A DNA stretch of 64,000 bases from Gracilibacillus massiliensis (GTDB lineage: Bacteria; Bacillota; Bacilli; Bacillales; Amphibacillaceae), in NCBI RefSeq assembly GCF_001458115.1, contig NZ_CZRP01000010.1:1-64000 (forward strand), read 5' to 3'. This document shows positions 7,139 to 15,679 of the stretch, one piece after another; position 1 is the stretch's first letter; every line of letters starts with the position of its first letter. Made by a program: the position numbers and the translations under genes. A model generated the notes under the pieces. That model was not told the origin of the DNA. It saw only the letters and a list, made by a program, of their open reading frames with translations, and did not search any database.

Positions 7139-7387
7139 ATGGGAATCGTTGTGGTAGAAATTTGTGATAGTAATTTAATGAACACATTTGATATAGAGGC
7201 AATTATTGAAACAGAGTACCCAGAGGTAGCTGTATTAATAAATGATTGTTTGAATTTTTGTGGATTGTGTCGATTAAAACCATACGCACTGGTCAATAAT
7301 CGCAGGATTCATGGAAAGACACCTGAAGAAACTTTAGATAAAATTCGAAAGGTCATTGAAGAAGAATTAGCTTTCTTCAATGAGTAA
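7139..7387 (+). CDS. yuzB: YuzB family protein (DUF1450)
   Basis: An 82-residue protein with the cysteine-rich segment CLNFCGLCR (residues 38-46), characteristic of the YuzB/DUF1450 family of small proteins of unknown function. The spacing CxxxCxxC suggests metal or iron-sulfur binding, which would suit its position divergent from the SufR-like regulator, though that is inference. The ATG at 7139 follows GGAAGGTGAG. A terminator follows directly. Confidence 0.85.
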   Translation: MGIVVVEICDSNLMNTFDIEAIIETEYPEVAVLINDCLNFCGLCRLKPYALVNNRRIHGKTPEETLDKIRKVIEEELAFFNE

Positions 7388-7414
7388 GGTTCCGTCTAAA
7401 CGGAGCCTTTTTTT
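7386..7414 (+). terminator. Terminator of yuzB
   Basis: AGGTTCCGT pairs with ACGGAGCCT (one G-U) and is followed by a run of seven T. It starts right at the yuzB stop codon. Confidence 0.85.
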
Positions 7415-7453
7415 CATCAAAAAAAGAGGCCTGAGCAACAAAATTCACTCAGA

Positions 7454-8569
7454 CTACTGGAAAATAGATGATAATTCGGTATATCTTTTATCTAAACCTT
7501 GTGCCACTGCTTCATGAACAACTTTGCCTTGATACGTATTTAAGCCTTTAGCAAAAGATGGATTCTTTCGGATCATTTCTTTTAAACCCAGATTTGCAAG
7601 ATGTAAAACATATGGTGCCGTAACATTTGTTAGAGCATATGTTGCTGTTTTAGAAACGGCTCCTGGTATATTAGCAACAGCATAATGATTGACACCGTGT
7701 TTAATATAAATCGGGTCTTCATGTGTTGTAATCCGGTCAATCGTCTCAATCGAACCTCCTTGGTCAACCGCAACATCTACGATAACCGATCCTGCTTCCA
7801 TGGTTTTTACCATGTCTTCTGTGACCAACTTTGGTGCTTTTGCGCCAGGGATTAATACCGCCCCAATTAATAAGTCTGCTTTTCTTGCTTGCTCTGCAAT
7901 ATTATATTGATTGGAAGCCAATGTTCTTATTTTACCAGCGAATAAATCCTCTAACTGTCTCAACCGTTCAATATTTATATCTAATAATGTTACATTTGCC
8001 CCTAAGCCAATTGCCATTTTTGCCGCATTTGTTCCAACAATTCCGCCACCAATAATCACGACATTTGCAGGCGACACACCTGGAACTCCACTAACGAGAA
8101 CGCCTTTACCCCCATGCGTCTTTTCCAAAAAGTGAACTCCTGCCTGTACCGACATTCGTCCTGCAATTTCACTCATAGGTGTCAGCAGTGGTAAACCACC
8201 ATTATTTAATTGAATGGTTTCATATGCTATTCCAGTTGTTTTGTTTTCTAATAATGCATCTGCTACAGCACCTTCTGCTGCTAAATGCAGGTACGTAAAG
8301 AGCATTAAATCTTTTCTAAAAAAGCGAACCTCTGAGGCTTGTGGTTCTTTGACTTTTACAACAAGTTCCTGTGACCAGGCTTGCTCTGCCTCCGCTACTA
8401 TGATTGCTCCAGCTTCTTGATATAAATGATCATCAATTCCACTTCCGATACCTGCACCTTGTTCAATCTTCACTTCATGACCAGCTTGTGTTAACGCCAT
8501 CACACCAGCCGGTGTCATCGCCACACGGTTTTCATTACTTTTAATTTCCTTCGGCACACCAATCTTCAT
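7454..8569 (-). CDS. ald: Alanine dehydrogenase
   Basis: Alanine dehydrogenase interconverts L-alanine and pyruvate plus ammonium with NAD. The 371-residue protein begins MKIGVPKEIKSNENRVAMTP, the family N-terminus. The Rossmann motif is IGGGIVGTNAAK. The conserved lysine in VKVKEP and histidine in TYLHLA correspond to the catalytic Lys/His pair. The ATG at 8569 is chosen because the family N-terminus begins there and GGTGGG precedes it; the frame is open further upstream. The enzyme is cytosolic and usually hexameric. Confidence 0.95.
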   Translation of the reverse strand: MKIGVPKEIKSNENRVAMTPAGVMALTQAGHEVKIEQGAGIGSGIDDHLYQEAGAIIVAEAEQAWSQELVVKVKEPQASEVRFFRKDLMLFTYLHLAAEGAVADALLENKTTGIAYETIQLNNGGLPLLTPMSEIAGRMSVQAGVHFLEKTHGGKGVLVSGVPGVSPANVVIIGGGIVGTNAAKMAIGLGANVTLLDINIERLRQLEDLFAGKIRTLASNQYNIAEQARKADLLIGAVLIPGAKAPKLVTEDMVKTMEAGSVIVDVAVDQGGSIETIDRITTHEDPIYIKHGVNHYAVANIPGAVSKTATYALTNVTAPYVLHLANLGLKEMIRKNPSFAKGLNTYQGKVVHEAVAQGLDKRYTELSSIFQ

Positions 8570-8666
8570 TATCCCACCTACCTTCTCTTTGCTAGTATGG
8601 TATGAAAATTTCTTATTATTCGTTTTCCCTTTTTTAGGTGGATACAATACAATTTAACAAAAAAAA

Positions 8667-9080
8667 TTAATATAGATCTGATATTGTAGTAGATTGTAAC
8701 GTTTTTTTCATGTCTTTTTCAGCTTGCGAAAGTACATGTTGAATATTTTGACCGACAAGACGTGATTTATCATCATTTAAGGTAGATGGAAGCGAAAATT
8801 TAAATAAGGGACGATCAAGCTCAATCGCACTAAATACATCAAATACCGTAATATCTTGGGCATTCTTTGATAATCGTATTCCTCCACCTGCTCCTTCTTT
8901 CGTAGTTATAAGACCAAAGCGATTTAGCGATTGCAGTATCTTTACTACAGTAGGATTTGGGATATTTATCTGCTCCGATAATTGTCGCGCTGAAACATAC
9001 TCTGTGACACCCTCATCTATTTTTACAGCAGTATAAACAACAATAGATAAGGCATGGGAAAAAGCTGTAGAATAACTCAT
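8667..9080 (-). CDS. Rrf2 family transcriptional regulator (YwnA-like)
   Basis: A 137-residue Rrf2-family winged-helix protein. The N-terminal helix MSYSTAFSHALSIVVYTA, the DNA-binding segment SEQINIPNPTVVKILQSLNR and the wing GAGGGIRL are all present. The three cysteines that bind Fe-S in IscR or NsrR are absent, so this is the YwnA type, which senses by other means. It is divergent from a reductase gene whose promoter lies inside a 45-bp palindrome, the likely operator. It could also control itself. Confidence 0.85.
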   Translation of the reverse strand: MSYSTAFSHALSIVVYTAVKIDEGVTEYVSARQLSEQINIPNPTVVKILQSLNRFGLITTKEGAGGGIRLSKNAQDITVFDVFSAIELDRPLFKFSLPSTLNDDKSRLVGQNIQHVLSQAEKDMKKTLQSTTISDLY

Positions 9081-9192
9081 TTTATCTCCTCTTTCAAATA
9101 TCTCTTAATTAATCACGAATAGTCCTCATTAACTGACTTCATTTATATTTACTATAACAATAGCTTTATGAAAGTCAATCTAAAAAAACAGT

Positions 9193-9240
9193 TGACTTAT
9201 TTATAAACTAAATATATATTATATATAGTTTATAAATAAG
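9193..9240 (+). promoter_or_regulatory. Promoter embedded in a 45-bp palindrome (candidate Rrf2 operator)
   Basis: CTTATTTATAAACTA (9196-9210) and TAGTTTATAAATAAG (9226-9240) are perfect 15-bp inverted copies around a 15-bp AT centre. TTGACT (9193-9198) and TATATT (9215-9220) form a sigma-A-like promoter with a 16-bp spacer. The palindrome therefore covers the promoter up to the ribosome-binding site of the reductase gene. Confidence 0.6.
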
Positions 9241-9251
9241 GAGTGGTAATG

Positions 9252-10295
9252 ATGAAAGTCTTTGTAACAGGTGGGACTGGTTTCTTGGGAAATCATTTAG
9301 TAAAGAAATTGTTAAAGGAAGGATATCAAGTAAAAACGCTGGTGCGCTCAATTAGTAAAGCAAAGGAAATATTAGGCTCTACAGACGCCATTTTTGTTCA
9401 GGGAGATATGGCTAATGTCGATGCCTTTGCAGATGAACTTAAAGATTGTGAGCTGCTTTTTCATACGGCAGCATATTTCAGGGAATCCTTCTTATATGGT
9501 TCTCATTGGGAAGAATTAGAAAAGATCAATATAACGAATACGCTCCGACTTTTTGAATATGCCAAGAAATATAACGTCCAGCGTATTTTTCATACGAGTA
9601 GTAATAACACGATTCAAAAAAGAAAAGATAATAAACCAAGCACTGAATTGGATCTGAAGAAATTGGAGGATGCGAAAACTCTATATGCAAAAAGTAAAAT
9701 TATTGGTGACAAGCTTATTGGCGACTTTAGTAAACAGCAATCCATACCTGTGATTACTTTCCTACCTGGTTGGATGATGGGACCAGTTGATGCAGGTCCA
9801 ACAACCGGAGGAAGATATATTCTTGATTATCTCAATAAACAAATACCTGGTAATGTGAACGGTAGCATCGATATCGTTGATGTAAGAGATGTTGCAGATG
9901 CAATGGTAGCAGCAATTACCAAAGTGAATCAGACTGATCGTTTTCTTGTTACAGGTAACCATTTCCACTTAAGAGAATTATCCCATCATTTAGAAAAAGC
10001 ATCAGGAATCCCTTCTCCTAAGCTTACCATTCCTAAACCCGTTGCCTTTACCCTTGCATGGTTTATTGACAGGATGGCAGCTATCACAAAAAAAGAAATG
10101 TCTATTTCCGTAAATGGTGTCCATGAAGTGACTGAAGGCAGAGTATGTAACAATACTAAAGCAATCAATTCATTAGCCATTTCTTATCGACCACTCCATG
10201 TTACGCTTCAGGACTCTGTTAGTTGGTATAAGGAACATCGTAGTGAACTACTCACTGTACCCATATCACCACAGCCAGAGAAACAATCATCATAG
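9252..10295 (+). CDS. NAD-dependent epimerase/dehydratase family (extended SDR) reductase
   Basis: A 347-residue extended short-chain dehydrogenase. GGTGFLG (residues 7-13) is the NAD(P)-binding loop. YAKSK near residue 136 gives the catalytic Tyr-x-x-x-Lys, and HTSSNNT supplies the active-site serine region. It resembles dihydroflavonol-4-reductase-like SDRs of unknown substrate. The ATG at 9252 follows AAGGAG by 8 bp; ATG 9249 is an alternative. The divergent Rrf2 regulator and the palindromic promoter suggest stress- or electrophile-inducible expression. That is inference. Confidence 0.82.
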   Translation: MKVFVTGGTGFLGNHLVKKLLKEGYQVKTLVRSISKAKEILGSTDAIFVQGDMANVDAFADELKDCELLFHTAAYFRESFLYGSHWEELEKINITNTLRLFEYAKKYNVQRIFHTSSNNTIQKRKDNKPSTELDLKKLEDAKTLYAKSKIIGDKLIGDFSKQQSIPVITFLPGWMMGPVDAGPTTGGRYILDYLNKQIPGNVNGSIDIVDVRDVADAMVAAITKVNQTDRFLVTGNHFHLRELSHHLEKASGIPSPKLTIPKPVAFTLAWFIDRMAAITKKEMSISVNGVHEVTEGRVCNNTKAINSLAISYRPLHVTLQDSVSWYKEHRSELLTVPISPQPEKQSS

Positions 10296-10361
10296 TTGTA
10301 CTTTAGCTTTATAGACATTCAACAGAATTTAGATAAATTTTAAAGTAAACCTTCAATTATT

Positions 10362-10394
10362 AAAAAACCGCAACCACCCTCGGTTACGGTTTTT
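10362..10394 (+). terminator. Terminator after the SDR reductase gene
   Basis: AAAAACCG-C-AACC pairs with GGTT-A-CGGTTTTT around the loop ACCCTC, with one mismatch, ending in a T tract. Confidence 0.75.
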
Positions 10395-10399
10395 GCCTA

Positions 10400-10458
10400 T
10401 GGAGCATAGCGGGATCGAACCGTTGACCCTCGCTCTGCCAGCACAATGCTCTCCCAGC
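10400..10458 (-). pseudogene. tRNA-Ala(GGC) remnant
   Basis: On the minus strand this reads as a tRNA-Ala closely matching the intact gene at 11243-11315 from the D-loop to the acceptor 3' strand, including the GGC anticodon loop. The 5' acceptor strand and D-stem start are missing. Mismatches appear in the anticodon stem and T-stem, so it is a decayed partial copy. The rest of 10459-10652 holds no recognisable feature. Confidence 0.75.
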
Positions 10459-10652
10459 GTTGTTTGTTTCACTGTCCTTACCTTTATCAAAGAAATCTAT
10501 TAAAAATTGATAATAACGATCACCTTAGTTATAATTGAAAAATAACCCATAATTTTACTAATATACCCAACATTGAATTTTAGTAAATTCCTGAAAACTA
10601 CGGATTTTCAATTAACTACTATGCTTTATAGACGAGGAGGCGTAGCATTCCT

Positions 10653-11054
10653 ATGAGAATAAGCCCCTACATAAGTTTTGATGGTAAGTGTGAAGAAGCG
10701 TTTCTTGAATATCAACGAATCTTCGGTGGAAAGATAGTCACGATGTTAAAGTATAGGGATGCCCCTATGGTAAGAGAGGTAGATCCAGATTCACATAATC
10801 GAATCATACACGCTTCACTTCAAATTAATGATTTTATCCTTGCTGGAGCAGACACATTACATGGAGACTATAAGAAACCTCAAGGTGTTTTTGTTATATT
10901 AAATTTCCCTGAGCAACTAACTGCAAAAAAGGTTTTCCATTCATTATCTGATGGTGGAGAAGTGCTTTTGCCGTTTGAAGAAACCTTTTGGTCCACAGGT
11001 TATGGTATATTAGTCGATCGATTTGGCGTTCCTTGGAAAATAAATTGCGATTAA
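10653..11054 (+). CDS. VOC (glyoxalase/PhnB-like) family protein
   Basis: A 133-residue protein of the vicinal oxygen chelate superfamily, PhnB/YjdN-like branch. It begins ISPYISFDGKCEEAFLEYQ and ends in DRFGVPWKI, both typical of that branch. Paired beta-alpha-beta-beta-beta modules span the protein. Enzymatic activity is not established for this branch; members are often annotated as 3-demethylubiquinone methyltransferase-like without support. An AGGAGG lies 13 bp upstream of the ATG, slightly far. The gene stands alone, with a terminator downstream. Confidence 0.8.
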   Translation: MRISPYISFDGKCEEAFLEYQRIFGGKIVTMLKYRDAPMVREVDPDSHNRIIHASLQINDFILAGADTLHGDYKKPQGVFVILNFPEQLTAKKVFHSLSDGGEVLLPFEETFWSTGYGILVDRFGVPWKINCD

Positions 11055-11123
11055 TCACCTATTCCAAATAGCGGAATATATACTAGCCCATGGAGATTGA
11101 CCACCATGCGCATATAACGAAAA

Positions 11124-11152
11124 CGACACTACAATATCGTGGTGTCGCTTTT
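11124..11152 (+). terminator. Terminator of the VOC gene
   Basis: CGACACTAC (11124-11132) pairs with GTGGTGTCG (11139-11147), followed by CTTTTTTT. Confidence 0.8.
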
Positions 11153-11200
11153 TTTCTAGTTGTACCAAAGAGGGATACATTCTAATCCCCACTACTGATA

Positions 11201-11240
11201 AATGCAAAAGACCGACCCTTTCGGAACGGTCTTTTGCATT
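11201..11240. terminator. Terminator of tRNA-Ala (bidirectional)
   Basis: AATGCAAAAGACCG (11201-11214) and CGGTCTTTTGCATT (11227-11240) are a perfect 14-bp inverted repeat. It lies directly downstream of the minus-strand tRNA gene. Confidence 0.75.
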
Positions 11241-11242
11241 AA

Positions 11243-11315
11243 TGGAGCATAGCGGGCTCGAACCGCTGACCCTCGCGCTGCCAGCACGATGCTCTCCCAG
11301 CTGAGCTAATGCCCC
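11243..11315 (-). tRNA. tRNA-Ala (anticodon GGC)
   Basis: Full 73-nt cloverleaf on the minus strand. The acceptor GGGGCAT pairs with ATGCTCC; the D-stem is GCTC/GAGC. The anticodon stem is TCGTG/CGCGA with loop CTGGCAG, so the anticodon is GGC. The T-arm is AGCGG-TTCGAGC-CCGCT, and the discriminator is A. The 3' CCA is not encoded. It stands alone with its own terminator. A truncated copy lies about 0.8 kb upstream in the window. Confidence 0.95.
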
Positions 11316-11363
11316 TTTCTATATAACTATTATAGTAGAAAAAGAGTTCAAAAGCACGAACTC

Positions 11364-12140
11364 TTAATCTGCCATTTCTTTTGTCTTAAGAATATAATTA
11401 GAAGCGATTAACAATCCAACAGATACAATAATTGTAATTGAAGCTGCTCCCCACAAGGCGCTTGGAACTGAACCTTCCATTAACATTTTTGTTATATGTC
11501 CACTAATACTATTAGGAAACCATGGCATCCGATAAGAAAATATTTGATTGATTGCAGACATTGCCATAATTGTAACAACAGTTAATGTTAAGACAAGACC
11601 AGGTACTTTCACTATTGTATTATAAAAGATAGTTAAGCTAATAACAAAAATCAGCCAGATCAAATAGAAAAAGAATAAACTAAAAAATTGCCCTACTGTT
11701 ATCTGACCGAATAACAAATCAACATAATACCAGCTTGCTAACATACCGATCAAATATGAAGTGAAAACTAATAACAATTTTTCCGCCCATTTAGCTGATA
11801 TGTAGGTGAAATAGCTAACTGGTTTCACTAAAATTAATTCTGCCACACCACTCTTTCTTTCACCAGAAATAACTGCCATTGAAATGGCCACAATTACTAG
11901 TACACCAAGCATACTTAATTCAGTTAAACTCATCATAATCGCTTGAGCAGGTTCTACTTCTGGAGGCTCGATTACTGTCCCTTCAGGCATTCCTCCTACA
12001 GATTCTAATATTTGTGGTAAGTAATACGTCGATATAGGATCCATAATACAAATAACGATAAAGACAAGCGGTACCCATATCCACTTATAATTTCGCCAAT
12101 CTTCTAATAATTCTTTTTTAAATATTGTCATCCATTGCAT
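11364..12140 (-). CDS. ABC-2 type permease (YxlG-like)
   Basis: A 258-residue membrane protein with about six hydrophobic segments. The N-terminal leader MQWMTIFKKELLEDWRNYKW and the segment ISGERKSGVAELILVKPVS are typical of ABC-2 transporter permeases. It resembles B. subtilis YxlG and follows an ATPase (YxlF-like) and a PLDc_N protein (YxlE-like) in the same order as in the sigY operon. sigY, yxlC and yxlD are not present here. The start codon overlaps the ATPase stop. The substrate is unknown. Confidence 0.82.
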   Translation of the reverse strand: MQWMTIFKKELLEDWRNYKWIWVPLVFIVICIMDPISTYYLPQILESVGGMPEGTVIEPPEVEPAQAIMMSLTELSMLGVLVIVAISMAVISGERKSGVAELILVKPVSYFTYISAKWAEKLLLVFTSYLIGMLASWYYVDLLFGQITVGQFFSLFFFYLIWLIFVISLTIFYNTIVKVPGLVLTLTVVTIMAMSAINQIFSYRMPWFPNSISGHITKMLMEGSVPSALWGAASITIIVSVGLLIASNYILKTKEMAD

Positions 12141-13048
12141 TAGTTTTTCACCACTTTCATAAAGAGATCCTCTAACGTCGTTCTGCTTAATTCAAATTTA
12201 ACAAGTGGCCAATCCGTTGCAATCGCTTCCTGTAATATTTCTCTTCTAGCTGTATCGATATCCTCAACAACGACATGGATTTCCCCTTTTTCTAAAAAGG
12301 TTTCCTGAATACAATCCAATTGCTTCAGCCTTTCCTGATATGTACTAGTATCGCCTCGGAAAGCTAGCTCAAATTTAGCTGTTTGATGTTTATGACGTAA
12401 TGATTCAATTGAGCCCGATTCTACAATTTCTCCATGATGCATTAATAATAAATCATCACTAATTTCCTCGGCATCTCCTAATATATGTGTAGAAAAGAGA
12501 ATGGTCGTTTGTTGTTTTAACTCTTCCATTAATGTTAATACTTCTCGGCGTCCAAGTGGATCTAACGAGGAAACAGGTTCATCTAACATTAATAACTGCG
12601 GACTGTGAATCATGGCCTGGGCTATTCCTAATCGTTGTTTCATACCGCCTGAGTATTTTCCAATTCGCTGATTTCTTGCTTCAAATATAGCTACTTTCTC
12701 GAGTAATTGATCTGCTTTCTCTAATGCTTCTTTTTTTGATAAATGGGCAAGCTGACCAACATACACTAGAAATTCCTTGCCTGTCATCCAAGGATGGAAG
12801 ATTGGATATTGTGGCAAGTAACCGATATACTGGCGAATATCTTCACCTTTTGTAGCACCATCAAAATGAATCGAACCATCTGTCGGCTTCAAAAGCCCTG
12901 ATAGCATCCTTAATGTAGTTGTTTTACCCGCCCCATTTGGTCCTAGCAAGGCAACACATTTTCCTTTTTCAAGAGTGAAATTCAAACCCTTCACAACTTG
13001 ATCGCCTTTGAATGCTTTCATTAAATTTTGAACCTCAATAACTGCCAT
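12140..13048 (-). CDS. ABC transporter ATP-binding protein (YxlF-like)
   Basis: The 302-residue ATPase subunit has Walker A GPNGAGKTT near residue 35, the signature YSGGMKQRL near residue 134, Walker B LLMLDEP, and the H-loop in LFSTHILGD. A C-terminal extension of about 90 residues is typical of ATPases paired with ABC-2 permeases. Its ATG follows the stop of the upstream PLDc_N gene without a gap, and its own stop overlaps the permease start, so the three genes are tightly coupled. Confidence 0.9.
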   Translation of the reverse strand: MAVIEVQNLMKAFKGDQVVKGLNFTLEKGKCVALLGPNGAGKTTTLRMLSGLLKPTDGSIHFDGATKGEDIRQYIGYLPQYPIFHPWMTGKEFLVYVGQLAHLSKKEALEKADQLLEKVAIFEARNQRIGKYSGGMKQRLGIAQAMIHSPQLLMLDEPVSSLDPLGRREVLTLMEELKQQTTILFSTHILGDAEEISDDLLLMHHGEIVESGSIESLRHKHQTAKFELAFRGDTSTYQERLKQLDCIQETFLEKGEIHVVVEDIDTARREILQEAIATDWPLVKFELSRTTLEDLFMKVVKN

Positions 13049-13246
13049 TTAGTATTGCCTCCTTCCGATAATAAAAAATAAAATAGGTCCAATAAATCCG
13101 ATAAAAATAACAATCACTGCCCACATAGCTTTAGGACCATTCGTCTTTTCTGCTTTAATTAAAGATATAAGTGCAATAATCATTAACAAAAATTGAATAA
13201 AAATTATCGGGGCAACAATTGGTAGTGCATTTAATATTTCTTCCAT
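13049..13246 (-). CDS. PLDc_N domain small membrane protein (YxlE-like)
   Basis: A 65-residue protein with two membrane helices (residues 10-30 and 42-60) and the end IGPILFFIIGRRQY typical of the PLDc_N domain. In B. subtilis the equivalent YxlE is encoded with YxlF and YxlG in the sigY operon, where downstream genes dampen sigma-Y activity. Here it is the first gene of a three-gene unit without sigma or YxlC/D genes. A regulatory or transport-accessory role is possible. Confidence 0.78.
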   Translation of the reverse strand: MEEILNALPIVAPIIFIQFLLMIIALISLIKAEKTNGPKAMWAVIVIFIGFIGPILFFIIGRRQY

Positions 13247-13295
13247 GGTCTCACCTCCTCATATAGTATGTTTACGTTTATCAAAGTAAATAGTT

Positions 13296-14312
13296 TCAAT
13301 ATTTTATATTTTGATATGTTTCCACTCTGTTTCTTCCATTCCTTTTTGCCTGATAGAGAGCGTTGTCCGCTTGTTCCAGCAATAATTCCGTAGATTGATC
13401 CTGATGCTTGGCTATACCGAAGCTAGCGGTGATCTGAGGGATATCTTCAAATTCAAAATTAGCTATCGTCGTTCGAATTTGTTCTATTAATGGAAGAGCT
13501 CCTTTTTCTCTTCGTGTAACTATTATAAATTCTTCACCTCCCCATCTACCAATAACGTCATCTTCACCTAATTGAGAGGCTGCAATTTCGGTAATTTTTT
13601 TAAGTACTTTATCTCCAGTCGGATGACCATACGTATCATTCACAGCTTTGAAATGGTCAATATCAAATAATACAACATAAAAATCCTTTTTCTTTTGAAT
13701 GCTTTTCTCTAACCATAAATACACTTTTCGTCTGTTTGCTATTCCAGTTAAAGGATCAAAATAAGCTAATCTCTCTATTGTTTCTTTTTCAGCATAGTAA
13801 GTGATAACCCTGCGAACGAAATAGATAAAAATAATATAAACTAAAATAGACAGATAATATTGGAGTAGTCTTTCTGTACCTTTATCTGGAATTGATGACC
13901 AATAGTCGAATCCAATATATATCATAATCGCCCATAAAACCAATGCATAATAAATACCTATTTTTCTTGGTAAAGCAATAAAAATAAATACTAATATTAA
14001 CGGCGTCCAATATGTTGAGCTACCCGTATACGAATAACCCTTTACGATCATGTCTATTGTTATAATAGAATGAAATTTAATAATATGAAGGATAGTTACA
14101 ACAGTAAGGTTTAAATATTCAACTAACTTTAATGTATTAGGGAACCATAATAATAGAAATGAGAGAGAGAAAACTACCACAAATACACTTAACATCCATA
14201 TATTGAAAGGATTGGAACGCGAAGAAAAAAAGAGTCCTATAACGCTCGCAATTGTAATAACAGGTAAGATAAATAAATACATATGACGTTTGAGTCTTTC
14301 GTATCGATTCAT
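13296..14312 (-). CDS. Membrane-bound GGDEF diguanylate cyclase
   Basis: A 338-residue protein that makes cyclic di-GMP from two GTP. About six N-terminal membrane segments (residues 12-170) are followed by a GGDEF domain (residues 178-335). The domain starts YFDPLTGIANRRKVY and has the active-site motif RWGGEEFIIV, so catalysis is predicted. The inhibitory I-site is absent: the position three residues before the conserved aspartate is Gly, not Arg. The ATG at 14312 follows GAGGGGT. Sensory input is unknown. Confidence 0.9.
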   Translation of the reverse strand: MNRYERLKRHMYLFILPVITIASVIGLFFSSRSNPFNIWMLSVFVVVFSLSFLLLWFPNTLKLVEYLNLTVVTILHIIKFHSIITIDMIVKGYSYTGSSTYWTPLILVFIFIALPRKIGIYYALVLWAIMIYIGFDYWSSIPDKGTERLLQYYLSILVYIIFIYFVRRVITYYAEKETIERLAYFDPLTGIANRRKVYLWLEKSIQKKKDFYVVLFDIDHFKAVNDTYGHPTGDKVLKKITEIAASQLGEDDVIGRWGGEEFIIVTRREKGALPLIEQIRTTIANFEFEDIPQITASFGIAKHQDQSTELLLEQADNALYQAKRNGRNRVETYQNIKY

Positions 14313-14455
14313 GTTAGGTACCCCTCTGTTGTGGAATGATTATAACTAATCTCAGTATATCAAAACAACAAAGTCCCTTCTAATAGAGAGTATTCTAAAA
14401 ATGTTCATAATTGAAATTTTTGAAGGGGCTACAACAGAAGTATTTTGTAATTAAA

Positions 14456-14500
14456 AAAATCAAAACGATTCGAATAGACTTCGATATCGTTTTGATTTTT
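14456..14500. terminator. Bidirectional terminator, AATCAAAACGAT family
   Basis: AAAAATCAAAACGAT (14456-14470) and ATCGTTTTGATTTTT (14486-14500) are perfect inverted copies with A and T tails, so it can work in both directions. The stem resembles those at 19.6, 41.4 and 52.6 kb. The rest of the 314-bp gap holds nothing else recognisable. Confidence 0.8.
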
Positions 14501-14626
14501 ACATATTCAAGAAATAAACTGCGCACTAAGTTCAAGGGGTGATATTGAAATGATTTAACTGGAGATACGGCTGCCCACATTCCTTTCCTTGGTTTCTCTT
14601 AATACTATGTAACAGCCTATTACTCT

Positions 14627-15454
14627 TTACTTTCTTTCAATTGGTAAGGTGCAACACCTAAATGATCCTCCAGATTTAATAATTTCTGAAAATTCTACTT
14701 CAATTACTTTAAAGCCTTTTTGAAATAGTTGACGATTGGTCTCTTCGTTTTCTGGCAATGAAATAACCTTTTTATCACCTATAGAGAATACATTGGTTCC
14801 TAAAGTAAACTGCTCACGATCCGCTACTTCAATTAAATCATAGCTCTCATGAAGTTTTTCAACATCTTCTTTTTTAAAAGCTGGACTATAGATTAAACCA
14901 ATCTCTTCGCTAACTAGGTTGAAGGCACAATCTAAATGAAGAATATCATCGCGTATCGGGAGAGCCACCACGTCTTTATTTGGAAGATGGTGTTGCAATT
15001 CAGTTATAGCTCCACTGGTGGTACGTTCACTGTTTCCTACCCACACCTTATCTTCCGCAACGATTACATCGCCACCCTCAATCGAACGAGTTTTCAGCGT
15101 TTGATATGTAATAGCGTGTTGATCAAGTACTTGCGTTAATACATCAATTTCAGGCTTACGAATATTTCGTCCCATTTCAGCCGTATAAAGTGTATTACCT
15201 ATAGCAAAGCCGATGTCTCTGGTGAATACTTGTTCATTTAATTTAGGATCTGTAAACAATTCGATAACGTCGACCCCATGTTTTTTGAGCGTCTCTACAA
15301 AATGTTGATGCTGCTTTGTCGCAATTTCAATATCAATATTGTCATTTTCATAAAACTTTTGTGTTTCATTGATCACTTTTTTTATTTCCATATATATTGG
15401 CGGACAGACGATAACCTTCTCTAGACTGCCATATTCGTTTTGTTGATGGATCAT
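14627..15454 (-). CDS. Dimethylarginine dimethylaminohydrolase/amidinotransferase family protein
   Basis: A 275-residue guanidino-group-modifying enzyme resembling B. subtilis YkgA. Substrate and catalytic residues of the family are visible: Arg79-Asp80 in FTRDIG, EGGD at 126-129, His183 in ILHLDC, and the nucleophilic Cys267 in GGSFRCCTLP. A second cysteine follows immediately. The enzyme would hydrolyse dimethylarginine to citrulline or act on a related guanidine. No arginine operon is nearby. The ATG at 15454 is preceded by AAAGGGGG. Confidence 0.82.
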   Translation of the reverse strand: MIHQQNEYGSLEKVIVCPPIYMEIKKVINETQKFYENDNIDIEIATKQHQHFVETLKKHGVDVIELFTDPKLNEQVFTRDIGFAIGNTLYTAEMGRNIRKPEIDVLTQVLDQHAITYQTLKTRSIEGGDVIVAEDKVWVGNSERTTSGAITELQHHLPNKDVVALPIRDDILHLDCAFNLVSEEIGLIYSPAFKKEDVEKLHESYDLIEVADREQFTLGTNVFSIGDKKVISLPENEETNRQLFQKGFKVIEVEFSEIIKSGGSFRCCTLPIERK

Positions 15455-15604
15455 TTTAGTCCCCCTTTACATATATTGTACCAATTTTAGATAAAAAGAT
15501 TCTTTTTTAAAAAAGTGTGTTACATATTCTTACAGTATAGTTTTACCCTTTTCTCATTGATGTTAATCTTTAAATAACTTAAAAACGATTTAGGAGGTAT
15601 TCCA

Positions 15605-15679
15605 TTGAATCGCAGACATAGGAAAAATCCAAATTTTTTCACTTGTGTCATTCTAACGTTTAAATTAATGTTTCAGTAA
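15605..15679 (+). CDS. Possible 24-residue peptide ending at the IS boundary
   Basis: A TTG at 15605 lies shortly after AGGAGGT. It opens a 24-codon frame encoding MNRRHRKNPNFFTCVILTF plus five residues. The stop TAA (15677-15679) directly abuts the right end of the tnpB element. It may be an intact small peptide or the 5' stump of a gene disrupted by insertion. No family is recognised. Confidence 0.3.
   Translation: MNRRHRKNPNFFTCVILTFKLMFQ

Noticed and set aside
10400-10458. Second functional tRNA-Ala
   Set aside because: The 5' acceptor strand is missing and stem mismatches are present.
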